A DNA stretch of 64,000 nt from Saprospiraceae bacterium (GTDB lineage: Bacteria > Bacteroidota > Bacteroidia > Chitinophagales > Saprospiraceae). Location: NCBI GenBank assembly GCA_016722295.1, contig JADKGL010000008.1, positions 1 through 64,000 on the forward strand, given 5' to 3'. A model generated the notes under the pieces. That model was not told the DNA's origin. It made no database searches and saw only the letters and a program-made list of their open reading frames with translations. Both the position numbers and the translations under genes were made by a program. Numbering within the stretch: position 1 is the first letter of the stretch; every line of letters begins with the position of its first letter. Below, piece after piece: positions 1-9,752 of the stretch.

Positions 1-1317
1 TACATGCCATTCAACACAGTATTGGCGCTTGACCTTTTGCTAATTTTAAAGTTTTTATTGAGTAACAGATTGATTAGGTTTGTTTGATAGGTGTATAGTG
101 TATTTTTTAGATTGATACGTAATACATTATTCTAGTTTGTGGAAATTTACTATAGTTCAAATCGACATCGACACCGTATTGATTCATATTGGTTGTGATT
201 GATTTCGCGTCGGAGAAATTATCTCTTTCGGTGATATATTTTCCAGTTAATTTCAATTTATTTCCATTGAGTTGTTGGATCCATCTCGCATCTTTTCTCC
301 ATACATCGTTGCGCAATCCAAATGCTCCCGGATGAATAAATCCAGGTCCCACAAATTGTGATCCGATCTCAAGTTGAGAGTTGCCATTGAACAAATTAAA
401 TTTTAATAAAGAGTTCGCTGCTATATCAAAGCTGCTAGAGAGATTGGGTTTAAGATTTTTTTACAAACTGACTTTGAAGATTGAACACTGGTGCGAGTGT
501 GTCTCTTGTATTTTGATTTCGGAACAAACCAGCGACTTCACCACTCAACTCAACTACTCTTTTTTTACCAATGGAAATCATAAAATCACTGCTCCCCAAC
601 CAAGCAGATTCAGGATAAAATTCTTGTCCATATCGAAAATCTGTCGTGTCATCCAGATCCCAAAAATGTGCTCCAGTAAGATATATATGCGAGCCATATG
701 TTTTGCCAAGGCCAACTCTCAAGGCAGCCATTTTTGTCGGAACTGTGCATTGGAGGTATCCAATGCAAAAGGTATGCTTGATTGAATAAATTCTTTCCTG
801 CACTCGCTCCTAAGAAAAAAAATGCCACATTCCATTCAAAATTTCCTCCAAAAAATTGTGTACCATTCAATGGAGCAGAGAATAAATCTGATAAGTTGTC
901 CCGATGCTCAACTCTTTTATATTGAATAAAAATTTGTCTATTCCTGTATAAGCACCATATTGTCTCAAGTACCCAATCATTGCTTTTGGATCTGTTAAAT
1001 CTGGAGGAGTGTATGCTAGATTTTTTAATTCTTCTAATCGTCCAGAAGCGATCCATGTGTTGTGCAATTTTTTGAGCTGATCATAACGAGATTTTAGAAT
1101 GTCGAATTTTTTCTTTTGCTCTAGCAGTGATTCATATTTTCTCTTCAATTCTGTTCGGTATTGAGATGTTGCACTCATTGTTGTCTCTTTGCCCATTGCT
1201 TGTAGTTCTCTTCCAATCTTTGCAATTTCTTCATTCAATCGAAGATAAGCTCGCTTGTATATTTTTTTTCAAGGTCTTCAAATTCTGTTAAAGATTTGAG
1301 ATCAGTCTCATTGAGCT
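1..1317 (-). pseudogene. Broken C-terminal part of a TANFOR-like secreted protein
   Basis: Continuation of the gene that starts at 2055, readable only as consecutive minus-strand fragments in different frames: about 1317-1240, 1238-867, a stretch within 1056-649 (from about 920 to 790), 803-450 and 394-107. The pieces are consistent in composition and order: a charged coiled-coil-like part (EEIAKIGRELQAMGKE), then aromatic, strand-rich sequence (YLTGAHFWDL, FYPESAWLGS, ERDNFSDAKSITTNMNQYG) as expected for a large surface or outer-membrane protein. One shift lies in a run of eight A near 1270. The last readable frame stops at 107, and an alternative frame runs on to about 46. At least four shifts are needed to rebuild it, more than any other gene here, so true decay is possible, but assembly error is not excluded. 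Function unknown. Confidence 0.6.
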
Positions 1318-2055
1318 TTACTTTCTTTTAATTGCGTTTCGACTACTTTGCGCAAAATCAATTCTTTTTACATTTCTCTCGAATCTATTGCGATCAAATC
1401 GCAATGTAAACATATCCACATCTTTTTTGATGTCAGTTTTTTCGGTTGTATAACGGAACATACCAGAAATCGGAAATGAATAAATACTCAATCCCTGCTC
1501 TGCTTCTACTCTAACAAAATTCGTAGGAAGATCTGAGTAATATGACTGAGGAGAATTGTGAGTATAATCTATGGAAGCTGATCCATAGGCCGAGATGTTT
1601 TTGTATTTTGTTGGATCATTTTTTCGGATGAGTAGTTCATCAACAGTGACTGTTCGGCATGGATTCGCCAATTCGCGATCATTTGAAGATTCGAAGATTT
1701 TTGCACAAACTTGGTACGTTCCTTTAGGAAAATTTCCAGTGCTCACCACCGCTTGTTTCGCAGCATCATCATGCCAATCAGTCTTTGTAGTTTGTATCCA
1801 TTCATTGCTGAGTTGATTGATTCCTTGCTTTAGAATAAAGGATGAGGATCGCAACTCTACCAATAGTTTTCCTTCGCTGTTTTTGATCTCGCCTTTCATA
1901 TATACTTTGACAGCTCGCTGATTGTTGACAGATTGATTCCAGACATCTGTTGGGGCGAGGGAAGTGTGATTTAAGTTTTGAGCAAATAAATCACAGACCA
2001 AAAAGTTCAATGATAAGAAAAAAATAAATTGCAAAAAGTTAAATAGTTTCTTCAT
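1318..2055 (-). pseudogene. TANFOR-like secreted protein, N-terminal piece
   Basis: Begins with a signal peptide (MKKLFNFLQFIFFLSLNFLVC then AQN). Residues 30-130 are clearly paralogous to the protein at 16159-17313: both share the order DVWN/DIWN, G-LVE-RS-FxL--GI-Q, a G(T/D)Y-VC stretch and a closing NPC or QNC. This resembles the N-terminal domain of large Bacteroidota proteins called TANFOR; the family name is my recollection, not a search result. The frame closes at 1318 after FAQSSRNAIKRK, but the next frame continues straight on (VKLNETDLKSLTEFEDLEKK), so this stop comes from a frameshift in an A-rich stretch. It follows the lipoprotein gene at 2543 by 29 bases, the same order as the lipoprotein and TANFOR-like pair at 18061/17313. 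Role unknown; probably exported to the cell surface. Confidence 0.65.
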
Positions 2056-2084
2056 GGTCTGAGATTTATTTGAATGCTTTGATT

Positions 2085-2543
2085 TTAGAATTTTCCTTCA
2101 GTCAACTGAATTATTTCTCCAGCATTGGATTGTAATGAACCAGAGAATGTTCCATGCACTTTTTTCCCTGATGTAGTGCTTTCTACACTGGTTACATTAA
2201 TTGTAATTTTACTTGTCTTCTGATTTGAAAAAACAGTTTTGTCTGCTCTTAAAAAATTTGAGTAAGAGAAATTATCATTGCTTGTAGGATATGTACCCAC
2301 GCCATTGAAATAATCAAAGGTGATTCCTAATGTCTCAAGAGGACTTGATTTCAATGCTTGAAGCACCACTTGTTCTGTGCTCTCATCGACCATATTAGAC
2401 ACTGTACTACCTTCCCATAAGACACCATTGATTTTAACAGAAATTCCATTGGTGTTTGTAGGATTTGGATTTGTAGAATTATCATCTTTACTGCAAGCAA
2501 TAAGTGTGATAAATGTTGCGAAAATTAAAATTGAATTTTTCAT
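2085..2543 (-). CDS. Small lipoprotein, INGVLWEG family (DUF6252-like)
   Basis: A 152-residue protein with a lipoprotein signal peptide (lipobox LIAC, Cys17) and a Ser/Asn/Thr-rich linker (residues 18-34). The globular part starts with the motif ISVKINGVLWEG and ends GTFSGSLQSNAGEIIQLTEGKF-like. The start motif and the 'ITEGKF'-type end recall the DUF6252 lipoproteins of Bacteroidota; that assignment is tentative. It is a paralog of the protein at 17579-18061. The two genes share 27 identical bases over the INGVLWEG codons although the rest has diverged. Each copy precedes a TANFOR-like gene in the same orientation, suggesting a repeated two-gene cassette. Exact role unknown. Confidence 0.75.
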   Translation of the reverse strand: MKNSILIFATFITLIACSKDDNSTNPNPTNTNGISVKINGVLWEGSTVSNMVDESTEQVVLQALKSSPLETLGITFDYFNGVGTYPTSNDNFSYSNFLRADKTVFSNQKTSKITINVTSVESTTSGKKVHGTFSGSLQSNAGEIIQLTEGKF

Positions 2544-3326
2544 ATTTGAAATTTTATTTAATAATTAGTATATACTTTTAGAGCTTACAGTTTAGTTGCT
2601 TACACAGCTATATTAAGGGCTCAATTACTAGAATAATGGGAGCTTGCCCTCGGACCGGAGTAGAAGATGTCGCCGGTCATGTTGTTTTGCAATAATAGTT
2701 GCTTCAAAAGCATGTCGAAAGATTCAGTCCATAACTTCTGACAATTCCATTCAGACAAATCTGGAGGTATTGGTATGCCTATTTGCTTCAAAAGGTGGAA
2801 TTGAATTGTCAAAGCTTCTGTGTGAAATCATCAATTCGACCTCTAAGTTCAGATTTCTAGATTGAAGGTTGGCTTGCATCGGATGAATTCTATATGCTTC
2901 CTGAAATTTGCAGGTTGGTCAGAATATTAGGTGCTTAAAACTATCTAGATAAGTTTGCTGATCAGAGTTTGAACTTGTCTGGCATTCAGGAACATCATTG
3001 CCGAAATTCAAGGCCAACAGCTAAAGCGCGAGTGCTAGACTTAGTTGAGCCTTCTACCATTTCTCACAGTTGATTGCATTCAAAGTATTGCAATGCTATT
3101 TGGTAAAAGACTTAACTTATAACCTACAACCTAGAATTCTTAACTGAAGACTGCTGTACCAGTGGATTTGCAGTTCTAGCTTAATCTCCATGGTTTCAAG
3201 TTCTTTAGTCAATTGATTAATTGTTCGACGAAGTTGACTTCTTTCAACGGTATAAGGCACTGTAGTCTCCATCAGCTTGTCGCAAACGTTACTGATCTTG
3301 CTGGTTGCACAGTCACATTAGCGCCT
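2544..3326. other. Gene-poor decayed stretch behind the RHS core
   Basis: About 780 bases without a convincing gene. On the minus strand, short open stretches change frame repeatedly. Around 3270-3160 one can read VERSQLRRTINQLTKELETM, a charged helical segment reminiscent of the central part of IS110-type transposases, and around 2812-2621 an orphan open frame containing GIPIPPDLSEWNCQKLW that I do not recognise. Base composition is slightly less AT-rich than in the neighbours. This is where the variable C-terminal tip and any immunity gene of the RHS protein would be expected. I see remnants only, possibly of a tip region disrupted by an old insertion. No terminal inverted repeats were found. 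Confidence 0.4.
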
Positions 3327-5369
3327 CTAATTGTTCGAATTCACAACCCCCTCACTACCATTACATGGTCGAGTTTGACTACCAAGCGGATCAATTAAAT
3401 TTATTGGATTATCATAAACAATCCAGTAAGCTCCAATATTTGGATATTTTTCTTCCCATAAATCTACACTCATCCATCTCCCCACTCTAGGATCATACTG
3501 ACGAAACTCAGTAGTGTAAGAATTTCCTTCACCCTTCAGATTATTGTCTTGCTCCATGCCTTGGAATCCATATCTATAATCTATAGTTGAACTATCTCTT
3601 CCTGGCATGATCATACCGAATGGATAATAGTCTGTGGCTTTTCTCACATCTGCAATAAATTCAGATTCACTTGGCACACGACGATCAGAAACCAATGCAT
3701 TGATATCGCCTATTTGATTTTTGAGTTCGTAGAGTTTTTGTCCGCGATATTGAGTCCATAATTTTCGATTTGAAAGATTCGATGAAGTCAATGCTGTATC
3801 CATACTTATTGCACCGATTCGACTGGAAGCATAGATTGGAAAACTTTTTAAATTCATTTTACCATCCATAACTGCATACTCCGCCATAATATTTCCTGCG
3901 AAATCTCTTACAGTGTATTCGCCATTCCCACTAGATGTATTTTTATAAACTCTGCGTCCCAAAGCATCGTAGTAAAATGTACTGATGCCATCTGGACTTG
4001 TAAATTTTTTCAATTTATCTGACGACAACCATTCCATACTTTTATTCTCACCATCTGAGCGATCTTCTATTAATCTTCCTTTGATATCATACCTATAATT
4101 ACCATCAGATTGACTTAATAAATCTTTGACTTGCCCAGACAGTGGATTTGCTCTATCATCGATATATTTCAATTTATTATCTTCTAAGTTGTTATAATGA
4201 TAAGTCAATTGATCGAACAAAATGCCTCTGCCATCTTTTCGTGAGAGTGTCGCGATATTTCCATTTTTATCATAACTAAGATTCATTGCAAAATTTTCTG
4301 TGCCATCTACTCGCGAACTCACCAATCGATTCAACTGGTCATACTTATATTGATGCGTATGGACATCATCTTGTCCAAATCCATTATTATGCATTTTTAT
4401 TGCAGCAAGATTTGAGTTATACAATGATGCATTTGCTGCCAAAGGTGTGCTGCTTCCCAAATCAGTTGCTTTGATTGCTTTATAATCTCCATTATAATAT
4501 TTCAATTCATAACTTAGCGCATCTTTGAGAATATTGTTGGTGACGCCATCATTTCCTATGTCGACACCGTTGGGATTGTTTACATTCTTTAACCATCCAT
4601 TGATCGTATATGCAAGATCTATTCCTTGTATATTCTCTTGACCTAATGAAACTCTTGCAGCAGGACCATGCAGATAAAATTCATACTTGGCATCTTTATC
4701 TCGAGTATCCTCTGGTTCAAAAATACTAAAGCCTGTTTGTACTGCTTTTAATCTGTTATCAGCATCATACTCATACCAATGATACATTTGATCTGGTTTA
4801 TTGGCTTGGTATGCAATTTCTTTGATGTTTCCTGTCAATAAATCAAAACGATAATTAATTTTTTTGAATCGATGTGCAGTAGCAAGAGTTTCGTTTATTC
4901 CTGAGGCTGTTTGTAGATTTTTAAAATCATGAATTAATTCTGTCATGTTCCCAGCTATATCGTAATTATAATAACTGGCGTGTGTGTATGGACTCAATCT
5001 CCTAGAACTTTCTCCAAAAACTGTGCCTTCCATTTCAAATGGTATCGTGCGACCTTCTGTATATTGTACTGAAGAAATTCTGTTGCGCATGAAGGATTGT
5101 TTTTTGGAAAATTGAGTTGAAATAATTAGATCATCTATTGCTTTATCATACACGATACGGTTCACTTCTTTGACATAAAATTTTGGATCTCTGGATCTCA
5201 TTCTTGGCATAAATTCATCATAGAAGTTTACATTGGCTTTCTCTATCATTTCATTAAATCCTGAAGCTCCACCGACCACACCTGATTGTGTAGTTCTTCC
5301 TCGGGAATCATACAGGATATAGTTTCTTTCGTTATTTGCTAACTGCAATGCATCCTGTGAAAGAATCAC
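3327..5369 (-). CDS. RHS-B giant protein, C-terminal piece with RHS core
   Basis: Same reading frame as the 5427-9749 piece, separated from it by a single TGA at 5427-5429. Read through, the text continues LNQK-stop-YRRTPDGGITKW, so the two are one gene of about 2,141 codons. This part carries YD/RHS repeats (YNYDIAGNMTEL, YEYDADNRLKAV, YKYDQLNRLVSSR, YRYDIKGRLIEDR, YYDALGRRVYK) and an intact RHS-repeat-associated core near its end (DYYPFGMIMPGRD, YRYGFQGMEQD, YDPRVGRWMSVD, NPINLIDPLGS). Known RHS proteins fold the repeats into a shell enclosing a C-terminal toxin or effector. Here only about 15 residues follow DPLGS, so no toxin domain remains in frame. The ATG at 5369 is an internal Met, not a true start. 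Confidence 0.85.
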   Translation of the reverse strand: MILSQDALQLANNERNYILYDSRGRTTQSGVVGGASGFNEMIEKANVNFYDEFMPRMRSRDPKFYVKEVNRIVYDKAIDDLIISTQFSKKQSFMRNRISSVQYTEGRTIPFEMEGTVFGESSRRLSPYTHASYYNYDIAGNMTELIHDFKNLQTASGINETLATAHRFKKINYRFDLLTGNIKEIAYQANKPDQMYHWYEYDADNRLKAVQTGFSIFEPEDTRDKDAKYEFYLHGPAARVSLGQENIQGIDLAYTINGWLKNVNNPNGVDIGNDGVTNNILKDALSYELKYYNGDYKAIKATDLGSSTPLAANASLYNSNLAAIKMHNNGFGQDDVHTHQYKYDQLNRLVSSRVDGTENFAMNLSYDKNGNIATLSRKDGRGILFDQLTYHYNNLEDNKLKYIDDRANPLSGQVKDLLSQSDGNYRYDIKGRLIEDRSDGENKSMEWLSSDKLKKFTSPDGISTFYYDALGRRVYKNTSSGNGEYTVRDFAGNIMAEYAVMDGKMNLKSFPIYASSRIGAISMDTALTSSNLSNRKLWTQYRGQKLYELKNQIGDINALVSDRRVPSESEFIADVRKATDYYPFGMIMPGRDSSTIDYRYGFQGMEQDNNLKGEGNSYTTEFRQYDPRVGRWMSVDLWEEKYPNIGAYWIVYDNPINLIDPLGSQTRPCNGSEGVVNSNN

Positions 5370-5426
5370 TCTTCCTAAGTGATCATAACACCATTTGGTA
5401 ATTCCTCCATCAGGAGTTCTTCGATA

Positions 5427-8400
5427 TCATTTTTGATTTAGAGAATTGTACCTATAGATGGTAGAAAGTGCTTCGATATGATTTGGATACTCACTTCCAT
5501 CAGTTTCATTTAATAAACGAACTGCTTTTGGTGGAACAGTTTTTGTTAAGTTTCCTGCTTGATCATAATAAAATAATGTAAAATGATAAAGTTGGCTTTT
5601 TACTGTACTTGAAAATTCTTCATTGCCATTTCCAATACAATGCGCTGTGTAAACTAACATCATACTATCATACATTAATCTAGCCCTCTCTAATTTTGCA
5701 GCAATGATATTAGACTGATGTAGAACTCTTGCTTCACGTTCACAATCATTTTCTGGGCTGGCTTGTGGCAATAATCTTTGGATGCAGTGACAATATTTTG
5801 GTCCTTTAAATGGAGGGAAATTTTTTTTCTGTGTCAAGCGTCTCCAACTAGCTTCAAGCTCTGCTTGTTCTGCTCTTGCCGCTGAAGGTGAAAAATTAAA
5901 ATTGGAATTTCTATCAAACCATGTTCGAATCGTCATCCTATGTGTGTCTTTTACAAAAGCAAACATACTTGCCTTATTATCTTCACTAACATCCAAACAA
6001 CTAAAATAAATAATATCGCACCAATCAGATTCGCCATCGGATTTTTCTAGAACAAAGCGAGACTGCTGAGTTCCTCGATCATCATGTATAGTTATTTCCA
6101 ATTGATTTTTGGATTTTGACACAGCATTCCAAATATATTTTGAAGATAGTTTATTAGGAAAATTCTTGATTAATGATTCACCTATTGCCAATGGAGGCGT
6201 AGAATTCAAATTAATATTTGTTCCACAAAACTTATTTTTACTTTTTCCAAAATCCATAACTAAAGCATTGAGCAATGCCAAAAAATCATGACTTGATGTT
6301 GGAAGTCCGCAATTATAAATATTTTTCAACTTAGCATATATCGCAGCTTCTTGAACGGAAGAGAATGACGGAAGTGAATCTGAAATAACGGGAACATAAC
6401 GTTCATTTATACAAGCAGGATGAACTACTCTCCTTTTCTTCTCACGCAAAATAGTCATAAGCAAAGTAGATCTATCTGACTCACAAGGTGGACAGTTGTC
6501 TTTCGAAATGCAATGATTTAATCTTGAGGAAGTGGACCCTAGAATTCTCTTTAAATCGGCGGTGCGAGAGGAATCGATAATTTTTTGTTTACTATTTTGA
6601 TAATTTGCTTTGAAAGATTGTAATGCAAAATTTTTACCTTCTTCATCCAACTTAACTATCGCATGATTTGCATCGTTGACACAACTGCGCATATAAGCTG
6701 GTGATGAAGAATACAAAGGAGCATTGCAAAAAGCAGACATTCTGACTGACTGATAGATATCCAAATAACTACCATCAGGAAGTGGGATTGCTTTCTTTAA
6801 TTTGTCCAGAAAATTATTTTTTACTTCAATTGATTTTGAATTGAAATATGGGTCTGAGTTTACTAATGTCAAATCTAGAGTCTCTGTTGTGTTCATAAAA
6901 CCAGTAGTCAAAGCATCTTCATATTTTTGAATTAATCCTAAACGCTTATCATGATTTATACTGCTTACTAGATTCTCATTGTTCCATTTCAAATAAAAGA
7001 ATTCAGGATGATATGGAACCAATGACTCAGTCCATGATTCTTGCCATATGCTGATTAAATAATCAAAATTAGTAATATGCTGTGGTCTTACATATAGATG
7101 TCCACGAATAGGACCAGAGACTACACTATCCAGAATATAATAAGTCATATTCAAATCTGTCACATCAATCAATGCCATTGTTCCATCAGCATTTCTATAT
7201 GGAAATGCTGGAGTCAAGAAACTTTTAGGAGAATCAAATAAAATGTTTTCAGGATTAAAAATTGATACTTTATAGTGCAAAGTGCTATCGCTTATGATTC
7301 CAGCATATTGACCTCTAGGAGACATATCTCGCAAAAGTGTTTCGTATATCGTTACATCATAATTAGGAAAAGAATCTTTGCAATCTCTTCTACAATTAGC
7401 ATTATTTCCTGTATCTCTAATCATATATCCATTTCCTGCAACGTATTTATATCTACAAGGAATACATTCTTCTACTAAAGTACAAGGCGGAGGAAGTGGA
7501 ATTGCAGGATTGAAACAAGCTGTATCTCGTTTTACATAATCCAAAATATATTTTTCTCTTTCAGAATTTATCAATCTCAAAGATTTGGAAATAATATATT
7601 CTCCTTTTGGCAACAAAATCGTAGTATCAATAAGAATAGGATCACTAGATTCACATTTGAAAAGGTCCACATCATTTAAAGAACCAATAGATTTATTTCT
7701 TTCAAATACTATCTGTCCGCAAGAATTGGTCAGTCTAATATTTAACTCCTTGGGGCAATCATAACAGATATTTTGCCTTGGGAAGCATAACAAATCTGGA
7801 TCAAAATTGACATCATTCAAACTATAGCGAATCTTAAAAGGTGTATTGTTATTTTCAATGAAAATAAATGGTGAAGCTTCTGAAAGTCCTACTCGGTAAT
7901 CAACAAAATTACCTTGACTAATATAGTCTGTATTCAAATCTATGCTTTCTTCTTTTTCAATGTTTTCAAGTGAGTTAGGTTTTTCTCCAGCAAGTGCTGT
8001 AGCAATATTTTGTCCTTTGCTATTCATATATGAAATATGAAGTTGCCCATTCTCATCTTCTTTAATGACTTTGCTATATTTTGAAGCATCACCAACTTCA
8101 TTACCAAACATCCTAGTTAGTTCTTGTTGAGATGGAGTACTATAATAAAATTTTATCTCGTGATTTGAACCGAGTTGAAAATCTTTTCCTGCATTTCCCT
8201 GTCTTCGAATTCGGCCCGTATTGTCAGGAGTATATTCTACTTGCACAAATGGATATTTCTCAGCATCTGGAATATAGGCTGAATGAATATGATTAAATCC
8301 ATTCTCTGGACTATAATATTTTCCAGATCCACTTGCAGTGCTCATAGGACTCGCTTGAAAATTGGGATTACATTCATCTTGATCCAAATCAAAAGACTTT

Positions 8401-9749
8401 CGATCATAAGCGTTATTTTCCATGTCGAGATTGAAAGATGGAATATACTCCATCGATGGTTTTCTTCTCAAATAGGAATTTAAAGAAGTAAATGAATTCT
8501 TTCCTATATTAGGAGTTTCGATTGTCCTACTTGAACTATTTGTATTGGAGTATCCTGATGGCAAAAAACGTGAATCTATACTAGATCCAGACAACGAAAT
8601 AGTCGGTCCAGTTTTGGCTTTATTTGAGCCTAAAGCAACAGCACTCTCAGGCACTTCTTTTATAAATGGAGTTGGCAAAGATTGTACTACAGGTCTGCCT
8701 TGAAAGTCGTAATATGTCTCAGCAATAAGCAATGGATTTCCTTCAGTGTTCAAGTGAGTCATAGATTGTCGCACTCTAGAACTTCCATCTGCAAAATTCA
8801 CCATGTCTTTTCGCAAACCATTCTCAGCATACGAAGCTTGATAAGACCAATTTTTATTATCTTTTTCAAAAACTAATTCACCATCGATAAGATAATTTGG
8901 TCCACTTACCCATACTCCATTATAAACAGTAGAATCCCTATTTATACCTTTTGCTCTGACTCTCCATAAAAGTTTTGCATGTGTACTTATCAGCGGAATA
9001 TTGTAATGTATATCGGATATATTTACTCTTGTTGAATTATTTTTCCAACCAGGATCATTTACTAGTTTGGGATCCAAAAAGCGCCACTCTAAATCATAAG
9101 AATTTGCCCAAATCACTTTTCCCCATTTAAAATTAATTCCACTGTTCTCCACTGCAATATTTAATGCTGTAGGTTTTAATGTTTTATTTTGAATAACAAA
9201 ATCTTCATGTCCCATGAGATTCGCTCTCAACATAAATAAATCAGTAAGACTAGTAGATGGAATAGAGCAATCAAAACTATCCAAACTCAATTTGGCCCAC
9301 ATAACATCTTCCAATTCGAAATAATCTTTTGCCTTATAATTTTTTCCTTTGTCTCTGTTGTAATCTAAACTCAATCTCACACTATCTCGATGTAAGACTG
9401 AACTTCCATTCTTTTTGTATTCAATTTTTACTTTTACAAATGTTCTTTGATAAGCAAGATCTTGTTCAGGATTATCTTGTTGATTTTTTACAAAACCAAT
9501 GACCAAAGCAGATTTTCTAATGTAAACATTTCTATTTACTTCGGGAACGATATTAATTCCAGATTTATCAACGATCATGTGATTGTAAATTGTATCGATG
9601 AGTAAAGCTCTACTACCTGGCCTTCTTGAATTCAATTCTTCTTTATACCATTGAATAGGTTCACTTCCTATTTGCTGCATTTTTTGGCACAAACCATAGT
9701 TAAACGCAAGTAGGATATTTATAAAAATTAATATTTGTTTTGCATTCAT
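5427..9749 (-). CDS. RHS-B giant protein, N-terminal piece
   Basis: A 1,440-residue piece starting with a signal peptide (MNAKQILIFINILLAFNYGLCQ). The ATG at 9749 lies 3 bases after the stop of RHS-A, so the two are probably translationally coupled. Residues 300-600 carry the entry region of Bacteroidota RHS proteins (ETYYDFQGRPVVQSLPTPF, YSPENGF, EYTPDNTGRIRRQGNAGKDF, YMNSKGQNIATALAG), resembling DUF6443. The middle (about 640-1350) is long, cysteine-bearing (PRQNICYDCPKEL, CTLVEECIPCRYKYV, CISKDNCPPCESD) and not recognised. The end returns to YD repeats (FYYDQAGNLTKTVPPKAV, YRYNSLNQK). It ends at an in-frame TGA where homologs usually have a residue between 'LNQ..' and the 'PDGG' stretch. 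Expected to be exported and to form a repeat shell with the 3327-5369 piece. Substrate or target unknown. Confidence 0.85.
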   Translation of the reverse strand: MNAKQILIFINILLAFNYGLCQKMQQIGSEPIQWYKEELNSRRPGSRALLIDTIYNHMIVDKSGINIVPEVNRNVYIRKSALVIGFVKNQQDNPEQDLAYQRTFVKVKIEYKKNGSSVLHRDSVRLSLDYNRDKGKNYKAKDYFELEDVMWAKLSLDSFDCSIPSTSLTDLFMLRANLMGHEDFVIQNKTLKPTALNIAVENSGINFKWGKVIWANSYDLEWRFLDPKLVNDPGWKNNSTRVNISDIHYNIPLISTHAKLLWRVRAKGINRDSTVYNGVWVSGPNYLIDGELVFEKDNKNWSYQASYAENGLRKDMVNFADGSSRVRQSMTHLNTEGNPLLIAETYYDFQGRPVVQSLPTPFIKEVPESAVALGSNKAKTGPTISLSGSSIDSRFLPSGYSNTNSSSRTIETPNIGKNSFTSLNSYLRRKPSMEYIPSFNLDMENNAYDRKSFDLDQDECNPNFQASPMSTASGSGKYYSPENGFNHIHSAYIPDAEKYPFVQVEYTPDNTGRIRRQGNAGKDFQLGSNHEIKFYYSTPSQQELTRMFGNEVGDASKYSKVIKEDENGQLHISYMNSKGQNIATALAGEKPNSLENIEKEESIDLNTDYISQGNFVDYRVGLSEASPFIFIENNNTPFKIRYSLNDVNFDPDLLCFPRQNICYDCPKELNIRLTNSCGQIVFERNKSIGSLNDVDLFKCESSDPILIDTTILLPKGEYIISKSLRLINSEREKYILDYVKRDTACFNPAIPLPPPCTLVEECIPCRYKYVAGNGYMIRDTGNNANCRRDCKDSFPNYDVTIYETLLRDMSPRGQYAGIISDSTLHYKVSIFNPENILFDSPKSFLTPAFPYRNADGTMALIDVTDLNMTYYILDSVVSGPIRGHLYVRPQHITNFDYLISIWQESWTESLVPYHPEFFYLKWNNENLVSSINHDKRLGLIQKYEDALTTGFMNTTETLDLTLVNSDPYFNSKSIEVKNNFLDKLKKAIPLPDGSYLDIYQSVRMSAFCNAPLYSSSPAYMRSCVNDANHAIVKLDEEGKNFALQSFKANYQNSKQKIIDSSRTADLKRILGSTSSRLNHCISKDNCPPCESDRSTLLMTILREKKRRVVHPACINERYVPVISDSLPSFSSVQEAAIYAKLKNIYNCGLPTSSHDFLALLNALVMDFGKSKNKFCGTNINLNSTPPLAIGESLIKNFPNKLSSKYIWNAVSKSKNQLEITIHDDRGTQQSRFVLEKSDGESDWCDIIYFSCLDVSEDNKASMFAFVKDTHRMTIRTWFDRNSNFNFSPSAARAEQAELEASWRRLTQKKNFPPFKGPKYCHCIQRLLPQASPENDCEREARVLHQSNIIAAKLERARLMYDSMMLVYTAHCIGNGNEEFSSTVKSQLYHFTLFYYDQAGNLTKTVPPKAVRLLNETDGSEYPNHIEALSTIYRYNSLNQK

Positions 9750-9752
9750 GAA

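Noticed and set aside
3150..3280. Intact IS110 transposase gene
   Set aside because: Only about 40 residues with a family-like flavour can be read, frames change, no DEDD catalytic motifs and no element ends were found; kept only as a hint in the decayed stretch.
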